Positions 6,644-10,170 of a stretch of DNA of 10,170 bases are shown in pieces. The notes below the pieces were generated by a model. It was not told where the DNA came from. It did not search any database and was given only the letters and a program-made list of their open reading frames with translations. Numbering within the stretch: position 1 is the stretch's first letter; every line of letters starts with the position of its first letter. Both the position numbers and the translations under genes were made by a program. Where the stretch lies: the NCBI GenBank assembly GCA_964360115.1, contig CAYHVV010000041.1, forward strand, positions 1-10,170, written 5' to 3'. This DNA is from JACPIL01 sp964360115. Lineage in GTDB: Archaea > Nanobdellota > Nanobdellia > Woesearchaeales > GW2011-AR9.

Positions 6644-6687
6644 AGTAAACTGCGTATAGGCACGTGCTATAAGTTACGCAGTTTACT
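6644..6687. repeat. Second perfect 13-bp stem-loop with the same core
   Basis: AGTAAACTGCGTA (6644-6656) and TACGCAGTTTACT (6675-6687) are exact reverse complements around an 18-nt loop. The loop holds the palindrome GCACGTGC (6660-6667), flanked by TATA on both sides with one unpaired G, so the stem can extend inward. The heptamer AAGTTAC occurs both in the first loop (6611-6617) and here (6671-6677). The two hairpins begin 46 bp apart and fill the gap between convergent genes. Confidence 0.85.
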
Positions 6688-6700
6688 ATACTAAGAATTC

Positions 6701-6723
6701 TGATTTTAAAATTATGATTTTAA
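6701..6723. repeat. 9-bp direct repeat beside the stem-loops
   Basis: TGATTTTAA occurs at 6701-6709 and 6715-6723. It lies between the second stem-loop and the 3' end of the zinc-finger gene. The stretch is very AT-rich and may be chance. Confidence 0.4.
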
Positions 6724-6739
6724 CTAGGCTGTAAATAAT

Positions 6740-7135
6740 TCAATCAAAATATTCCACGTCGCGGGAAGAGATGACTGTTTCTTTCCGCTCTTCATAATCA
6801 TTAACTGGTTCTTTTTTCTTCTTGTATTCGCTAAATTCAGTTATGATCTTCTTTGGCTCATCAATTTTAATCGGCGTAGTCATCTCTTTCATAGCCATGC
6901 CTTTATTATAATTGATATTCCCGCATTTGACGCAATTAAAATAAGGGCCAAACTTTCCGCTTCTAGTTTCCAGCCAGCTGCCGCAGGTGCATTTTATTTC
7001 TTCAATTTTTTGCTTGGTATGTAATCTGCAGACATCCAAACCTTGTTCATTTTTAGAAGTAGCAATTTTATCACAGAATGGGCAATGAGAAACTTTATAT
7101 TCGCCATACGTCTTTTTTCTGCGGAAATTTTTCAT
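6740..7135 (-). CDS. Small protein with two zinc sites, topoisomerase-type zinc finger
   Basis: From the ATG at 7135 the product has 131 residues. Site one is C18-x2-C21 with C36-x2-H39. Site two is C49-x-C51 with C68-x2-C71, and its intervening ETRSGKFGPYFNC resembles the ‘R-x-G-x-[FY]-G-x-F-x-x-C’ pattern of the C-terminal zinc ribbons of type IA topoisomerases. The C-terminal 50 residues are charged and probably disordered. It likely binds nucleic acid; no catalytic residues are seen, so it is an orphan accessory finger rather than a topoisomerase. A TTG at 7153 could extend it by six residues, but ATG 7135 has a TATA box 23 nt upstream. It is convergent with the antiporter gene and its promoter lies close to the inverted repeat at 7181. 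Confidence 0.75.
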   Translation of the reverse strand: MKNFRRKKTYGEYKVSHCPFCDKIATSKNEQGLDVCRLHTKQKIEEIKCTCGSWLETRSGKFGPYFNCVKCGNINYNKGMAMKEMTTPIKIDEPKKIITEFSEYKKKKEPVNDYEERKETVISSRDVEYFD

Positions 7136-7158
7136 GATGTGGTGAGAGAACAAATCAT

Positions 7159-7166
7159 TTTATTAA
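7159..7166 (-). promoter_or_regulatory. TATA box of the zinc-finger gene
   Basis: The minus-strand reading is TTAATAAA, 23 nt before the ATG at 7135, which selects ATG over the upstream TTG. The inverted repeat begins 14 nt further upstream, so this promoter survived whatever event placed the repeat there. Confidence 0.5.
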
Positions 7167-7180
7167 GTTATGGGATTCAG

Positions 7181-7286
7181 GTATGTGCATAGCTGGTCTG
7201 TCGTCGATGGTTTATAAATACCAGTTTACAATTAGTAAAAATTATCGCCATTTTGTCGACGAGCCAAAAATGAGCTATGCACATAC
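7181..7286. repeat. 14-bp perfect inverted repeat enclosing about 78 nt
   Basis: GTATGTGCATAGCT (7181-7194) and AGCTATGCACATAC (7273-7286) are exact reverse complements. Inside, TGTCGTCGA (7199-7207) and TGTCGACGA (7254-7262) sit near the two ends, so the arms extend imperfectly. The centre carries TTTATAAAT (7211-7219) and a TTTAC-AATTA-GTAAA dyad (7225-7239). The right arm ends exactly where a surface-protein-like reading frame becomes recognisable. It could be a miniature inverted-repeat element, the ends of an invertible segment, or a large RNA hairpin. No transposase or recombinase is encoded in the window. Confidence 0.8.
7211..7219 (+). promoter_or_regulatory. TATA-like box inside the inverted repeat
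   Basis: TTTATAAAT lies in the near-palindrome GGTTTATAAATACC (7209-7222), so it could direct transcription either way. A rightward transcript would start near 7241 and run into the surface-protein fragment and the RHS gene, for which no other nearby promoter is apparent. Confidence 0.35.
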
Positions 7287-7307
7287 GATCCATCTCAATC
7301 GCAGACG

Positions 7308-7718
7308 GTGGAAGTTGCCTATAACCAAACTACTAAAGTAAATGTGAATCATAATTACACCACGCAGGGAACGAAGAATGTGGTTGTCACTGCGCAAATT
7401 AGTTCGTTTACAGATCGAGTGACGGATAAGTTCGAGATACGACCTTTGAAGATTTATACGCTGAATACCCTTTCTGAAGGAACAAATGCGGTTACTGAAT
7501 TAGTGGTTAGAAATAACGCAAATTATACGCAATACTTTAGTTGGATCTTCGATACTGGGTTTCAAAATGTAAGTTCTTCACAGCAATTGAATATCACGAC
7601 CAATAATATCTTTGTGTACATTGCATCGAACTATTCGACAACGGGAGTGTTTAGGACGAAAGCATCGATTAACAGTTCATCATTTAGCGATAATGAAACG
7701 GGAGTGATCGTCTCATGA
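7308..7718 (+). CDS. 5'-truncated PKD/CARDB-like surface protein fragment
   Basis: The 136-residue frame starts at a GTG (7308) with no Shine-Dalgarno motif and no signal peptide, and is probably the 3' remnant of a larger surface protein. The frame stays open back to 7239, and protein-like sequence (DPSQSQTVEVAYN) starts at 7287, immediately after the inverted repeat. The first 43 residues look like the end of a PKD-type beta-sandwich (VNHNYTTQGTKNVVVTA). Residues 44-136 look like another beta domain of CARDB/PKD type, with aromatic and Asn/Ser/Thr-rich strands (YFSWIFDTGFQNV; FVYIASNYSTTG). Many N-x-S/T sequons fit an exported archaeal glycoprotein. Its stop overlaps the RHS start as ATGA (7715-7718), which suggests translational coupling. 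It may be a pseudogene, a silent 3' cassette, or part of an operon disrupted by the repeat. Confidence 0.6.
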   Translation: MEVAYNQTTKVNVNHNYTTQGTKNVVVTAQISSFTDRVTDKFEIRPLKIYTLNTLSEGTNAVTELVVRNNANYTQYFSWIFDTGFQNVSSSQQLNITTNNIFVYIASNYSTTGVFRTKASINSSSFSDNETGVIVS

Positions 7719-8902
7719 TTTCAAAGCTGAAAGGAATTGCACTCTTTATCGCTTTGTTGATCATGATGATTCCCGTTGTTCACGCTACAGAACTAAATCT
7801 AGTGTATGATCAGAATGGTAATCTGCTGTATGGAGATGGAAAATATCGCGAATATAATTCTTTGAACCAATTAGTGAGGATAAGAAGCAGCGATAATTCT
7901 ACGATTTTAGAAGAGTATGTGCACGATCCAGTAGCTGAAAGAATCTTGATGAAACGAATTTATAACAGTTCTAATCAGGTTGGCGAAACCGTCTATTATG
8001 TCGATGAGAATTTTGTCAGAGTGGTGAATACAAGCGGGACGTATGATTCTACTTATGTAATGCATGAGGGTCAGAAAATTGCTGAACTAAAAGCAGATGG
8101 TTCTAAACTGTTTATGCACGATGATCTGGAAGGAAGCGTCGGTGCTATCACAAATGGTTCTGGAAGTGTTGTAGAGAATACTTTGTATTCGCCGCATGGT
8201 GAGATTCTTTCCGGCGGAACTCTATCAAGATTTGATAGTGAAGGGAAAGAATTTTCCTCTGTTACTGGTGATACAGATTTCCACTTCCGAAAGATGAATC
8301 CAAGTTGGGGTTTGTTCTTGCAACCAGATACGCTGATCCCTAACGTGTATGATCCCCAGTCTCTGAACAGATATATGTTTGAGAGGGGGAATCCGTATAA
8401 GAATGTTGACAAGGATGGGCACTTTATTGAGGCTAACGATGACAACGTAGACAATTTTCCACAAAGAGTTATTGCACTTGGTATAACTAATTATTTAAAA
8501 GATCAAGTAAAAAAAGAAGCTAACCTTCAAAAAGAATTGACACAGAAATACTCTGATACGTCAGGGAAGACTTGCTTTGGTTGTACTGCTGATGGTCCTC
8601 CTTCATTTGAGTATTTACAGAAAGAAGAATTGCGGAATGAGTTTGATTTACTTTTAGATAAAGATAAAAAGATAATGGGTTTCACCTACAAAGGAGAAAC
8701 TGTAAAAGCAAATAATCCAGGTGCTATAGCGAAAAACTTAGCAGATAAAGGGTTTGAAAAATATGTTGTCAAACAAGAAGTAAAACAAATTTACAAAGAA
8801 AAAACTGGAGAAACTTATTCTAATAGATGGTGGTCAATATTTAAGTCAATCACACTAAAGCAACAAAAAGCTAAGGAAAATAAAAAATCAAGTAAAACTT
8901 AA
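7715..8902 (+). CDS. Secreted mini-RHS protein with a variable C-terminal tip (candidate toxin)
   Basis: The 395-residue product starts with a signal peptide (1-24: basic MISKLKG, hydrophobic core, VVHA before the mature TELN). Residues 28-236 are RHS/YD-type beta repeats (YDQNGNLLYG at 31-40, then strands). They end in the RHS-associated core: DSEGKEF (174-180), WGLFLQPDT (198-206), YDPQSLNRY (212-220), NPYKNVDKDGH (226-236). The usual ‘DPxG’ at the end of the core reads DKDG here. Residues 237-395 are an unrecognised tip: helical, lysine-rich, with a C-x2-C (287, 290) and RWWSIF (371-376). In polymorphic toxins this position carries the toxin domain, and a small immunity gene follows. The core is much shorter than the cocoon-forming bacterial Rhs proteins (well over 1000 residues). 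Tip DNA is more AT-rich than core DNA (see findings). The toxin role is inferred from architecture alone. Confidence 0.85.
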   Translation: MISKLKGIALFIALLIMMIPVVHATELNLVYDQNGNLLYGDGKYREYNSLNQLVRIRSSDNSTILEEYVHDPVAERILMKRIYNSSNQVGETVYYVDENFVRVVNTSGTYDSTYVMHEGQKIAELKADGSKLFMHDDLEGSVGAITNGSGSVVENTLYSPHGEILSGGTLSRFDSEGKEFSSVTGDTDFHFRKMNPSWGLFLQPDTLIPNVYDPQSLNRYMFERGNPYKNVDKDGHFIEANDDNVDNFPQRVIALGITNYLKDQVKKEANLQKELTQKYSDTSGKTCFGCTADGPPSFEYLQKEELRNEFDLLLDKDKKIMGFTYKGETVKANNPGAIAKNLADKGFEKYVVKQEVKQIYKEKTGETYSNRWWSIFKSITLKQQKAKENKKSSKT

Positions 8903-8927
8903 ATACTACTGAAGCTTGTTGGAAGAA

Positions 8928-9368
8928 ATGGAAAAGCAATATCCAAAAATTTCAGTGGGTTATTATGTACTTATGTTATTTTTAGGGATTTATAGTTTAT
9001 TTTTCTATTTTTATAACCAGAATAGTTTTGTTGATCAATATCATTCCTACTTATTAATTGGATTTTCTTTGTTAAGTTCTCTAATATTTTTTTTGAGCGC
9101 AGCGCTCTTTATCTTGAGTTTAATACTAATTTTTTTAATATTCAAGAAAAAACTATCGAAGATTTCTTTGATTCTCCCATCTTATTATGTGTTTTATTAC
9201 TTTGTTTGGAGCTTTTTAATAACTCTGTTAATCAGTTGGCAGGCAGGTTCATTAGAAACCAGTTTGCTGTGGGTTGATAAACTTTCAAAATTTGATGTTT
9301 TGTTTTATGTTTTAAATATTATCTTGCCTTCTTATTTTTTGTATTGCATATATAAAAAAAATAATTAG
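8928..9368 (+). CDS. Four-helix membrane protein, candidate immunity protein
   Basis: From ATG 8928 the product has 146 residues and is dominated by hydrophobic helices: about 10-29, 41-72 (long, possibly two passes), 81-104 and 123-142, with a basic tail (YKKNN). No family is recognised. It starts 25 nt after the RHS stop on the same strand and is equally AT-rich, the classic position of an immunity gene for an RHS tip. A membrane-embedded immunity protein would suggest a toxin acting at or across the membrane, although the tip itself has no strong membrane helix. Start choice: TTG 8916 would add four residues, but ATG 8928 directly follows the purine-rich GGAAGAA. Alternatively it is an unrelated small membrane protein. 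Confidence 0.7.
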   Translation: MEKQYPKISVGYYVLMLFLGIYSLFFYFYNQNSFVDQYHSYLLIGFSLLSSLIFFLSAALFILSLILIFLIFKKKLSKISLILPSYYVFYYFVWSFLITLLISWQAGSLETSLLWVDKLSKFDVLFYVLNIILPSYFLYCIYKKNN

Positions 9369-9380
9369 ATAAGTTATCTT

Positions 9381-9468
9381 CCTTTTCCGGTAGCGTTTTG
9401 GTGCGTAAAGTCCTCCTTCAGGTGGAAGTCCGCCTAAAAAGTCTTGGTGGTGCGTTTGGTGTAAGAAG
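9381..9468. other. GC-richer non-coding island between two AT-rich membrane genes
   Basis: The 144-nt gap 9369-9512 contains a block richer in G and C than its surroundings, with CCTCC-TTCA-GGTGG (9412-9425) able to form a short stem around one T-T mismatch. TTTGGTGCGTAAAG (9397-9410) is partly repeated as TTTGGTGTAAGAAG (9455-9468). Short frames without start codons cross it, one ending in LGGAFGVRSRFRKS. It may be the remains of a decayed RHS tip or a small structured RNA. It lacks a T-loop GTTC motif and a cloverleaf, so it is not a tRNA. Confidence 0.35.
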
Positions 9469-9483
9469 TAGATTTAGAAAATC

Positions 9484-9490
9484 TTAAAAA
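9484..9490 (+). promoter_or_regulatory. Weak TATA-like box of the Yip1-like gene
   Basis: TTAAAAA ends 22 nt before ATG 9513, matching the leaderless spacing seen for other genes in the window. The surroundings are AT-rich, so the match is weak evidence. Confidence 0.35.
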
Positions 9491-9512
9491 CCAAATAAAG
9501 ATATATGATAAA

Positions 9513-10019
9513 ATGATTACAATAATAAAATTATTAACCAATCCTAAGGCTTTTTTTGGAAAATTAAATGTTGATAAAGGTAATAAGAATGCTGTAATCA
9601 TTTTTCTTACTTTTTCCGCTTTGATATTCTTTTTCTGGTTTGTTAAAACACTATTCCAAGTAAAAAATATTCCTTTTCCATCTGAGTCAACTATGTTCAA
9701 TCAGCTATTTGGTTCCTTTGGTTTACCTTTTGTCGTTTACTTTCTTATTTTCTTACTGGCAGATGTCCTACTTATTTTGTTGTTTTCTCTTGCAATAGTA
9801 CTTCTTACTAAGTTAGTCACCTTAATACTAAAGATTAAAATTTCCTTAAGAGCTATATGGATGATTTCTGTTTATAGCTTAATTGCCTTTGTTTTTGCTC
9901 TTCTATTTAGGTTAGTTGTTTATCTCATCAATATCCCATCTTTAGAAGTATTAGGTCATATATTTTACGTTTATTACTTAATTCTACTAGTACTTGGTGT
10001 AAGGTTGTTAAAAGAATAA
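9513..10019 (+). CDS. Yip1-domain-like multi-pass membrane protein
   Basis: The 168-residue protein opens with IIKLLTNPKAFFGKLN (4-19), close to the ‘P-x-x-F-F-x-x-L’ amphipathic start of Yip1-family proteins. Four or five membrane helices follow at about 26-46, 70-108 (probably two), 114-139 and 148-166. Prokaryotic Yip1-domain proteins are poorly characterised membrane proteins. It is AT-rich like the preceding gene and lies 144 nt beyond it on the same strand, with its own weak TATA-like box. It could be an ordinary host gene bordering the RHS cassette or a second immunity-like membrane protein left by an earlier tip. No Shine-Dalgarno motif is seen. Confidence 0.65.
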   Translation: MITIIKLLTNPKAFFGKLNVDKGNKNAVIIFLTFSALIFFFWFVKTLFQVKNIPFPSESTMFNQLFGSFGLPFVVYFLIFLLADVLLILLFSLAIVLLTKLVTLILKIKISLRAIWMISVYSLIAFVFALLFRLVVYLINIPSLEVLGHIFYVYYLILLVLGVRLLKE

Positions 10020-10037
10020 CTAAAATATAATTGATAC

Positions 10038-10043
10038 TTTTTT
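10038..10043 (+). terminator. Oligo-T stretch after the Yip1-like gene
   Basis: Six consecutive T residues, followed by more T-rich sequence (ATTTTG), lie 19 nt after the stop codon. Archaeal RNA polymerase terminates at oligo-T in the non-template strand without needing a hairpin, so this is a reasonable terminator. Confidence 0.4.
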
Positions 10044-10106
10044 ATAACATTTTGTTACTAACCTCGTACCACAGCGCTACTCTCTACTTAATATTCCTTT
10101 TCTACC

Positions 10107-10133
10107 GTACGAATTCCGTACAAATATTATAAA
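10107..10133. promoter_or_regulatory. Dyad beside a TATA box at the window edge
   Basis: GTACG-AATTC-CGTAC (10107-10121) is a 5-bp-arm dyad, and CCGTAC also occurs twice as a direct repeat (10105-10110, 10116-10121). ATTATAAA (10126-10133) follows after four bases. This layout suggests a regulated rightward promoter for a gene beyond the window, with start near 10156. The stretch 10020-10170 otherwise shows no coding frame. Confidence 0.35.
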
Positions 10134-10170
10134 CCCCTCTTTTCGTTAATTCTTTCTGAAGTGCGCGTAC

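Noticed and set aside
6598..6687. The twin stem-loops as ordinary terminators, a tRNA pair or a CRISPR fragment
   Set aside because: No oligo-T follows either stem, no cloverleaf or T-loop is present, and two units with different arms and no spacer pattern do not form a CRISPR array.
8071..8464. Two leftward frames opposite the RHS core
   Set aside because: They are antisense to clear RHS core motifs and end or begin arbitrarily; no start signals.
7715..8902. RHS gene as evidence that the window is bacterial
   Set aside because: All flanking genes with clear ancestry (L10e, Nog1-type GTPase) and the TATA-box promoters are archaeal, and short signal-peptide RHS proteins are, as I recall, found in DPANN genomes; local transfer is possible but the contig is archaeal.
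8916..8927. TTG 8916 as the start of the immunity candidate
   Set aside because: The ATG at 8928 directly follows a purine-rich GGAAGAA and is a better start; the extra four residues show no supporting signal.

Overview
The window looks like a chromosome segment of an AT-rich archaeon, most likely a DPANN lineage of the Woesearchaeota/Pacearchaeota kind. The supporting signs are an archaeal/eukaryotic-type ribosomal protein L10e (uL16), a short Nog1-type GTPase, archaeal TATA boxes that sit a constant 21-23 nt before several start codons (leaderless transcription), and a small signal-peptide-bearing RHS protein of a type I recall from DPANN metagenomes. The lineage is inferred from family resemblance; no marker-gene search was possible.

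Region 1 (1-2640), housekeeping and regulation. A HAD-superfamily phosphatase (95-691) converges, with stop codons overlapping by 7 bp, on a leftward winged-helix/GNAT fusion (685-1488). That regulator is divergent from a small AbrB-like protein (1604-1855), and the shared promoter region carries nested AACC/GGTT dyads that look like an operator. Next is rpl10e (2060-2575), with its own promoter and a leader of about 85 nt.

Region 2 (2637-7135), core cell biology. Leftward genes encode a Nog1-like ribosome-assembly GTPase (3769-4770) and a membrane-anchored coiled-coil protein with an internal 42-residue repeat (2637-3725). A rightward KefB/CPA2-type cation:proton antiporter with a C-terminal TrkA-N domain (4886-6604) follows, then a leftward two-site zinc-finger protein (6740-7135). 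Between the antiporter and the zinc-finger gene lie two tandem perfect 13-bp stem-loops with a common core (6598-6687).

Region 3 (7181-10170), accessory. A 14-bp perfect inverted repeat enclosing about 78 nt and a TATA-like box (7181-7286) abuts the broken 5' end of a PKD/CARDB-like surface-protein fragment (to 7718). This fragment overlaps by ATGA the start of a secreted mini-RHS protein (7715-8902). The RHS core ends near base 8422. It is followed by an unrecognised 159-residue tip that is clearly more AT-rich, as expected of an exchangeable toxin tip. A four-helix membrane protein starts 25 nt later (8928-9368) and is the natural immunity candidate. A small GC-richer non-coding island (9381-9468) and a Yip1-like multi-pass membrane protein (9513-10019) follow. 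The last 150 bases hold an oligo-T stretch and a dyad beside a TATA box for a gene outside the window.

The most interesting part is region 3: a possible archaeal polymorphic-toxin cassette (surface anchor fragment, RHS core, variable tip, membrane immunity candidate) sitting next to an inverted repeat that could mark recombination or insertion.
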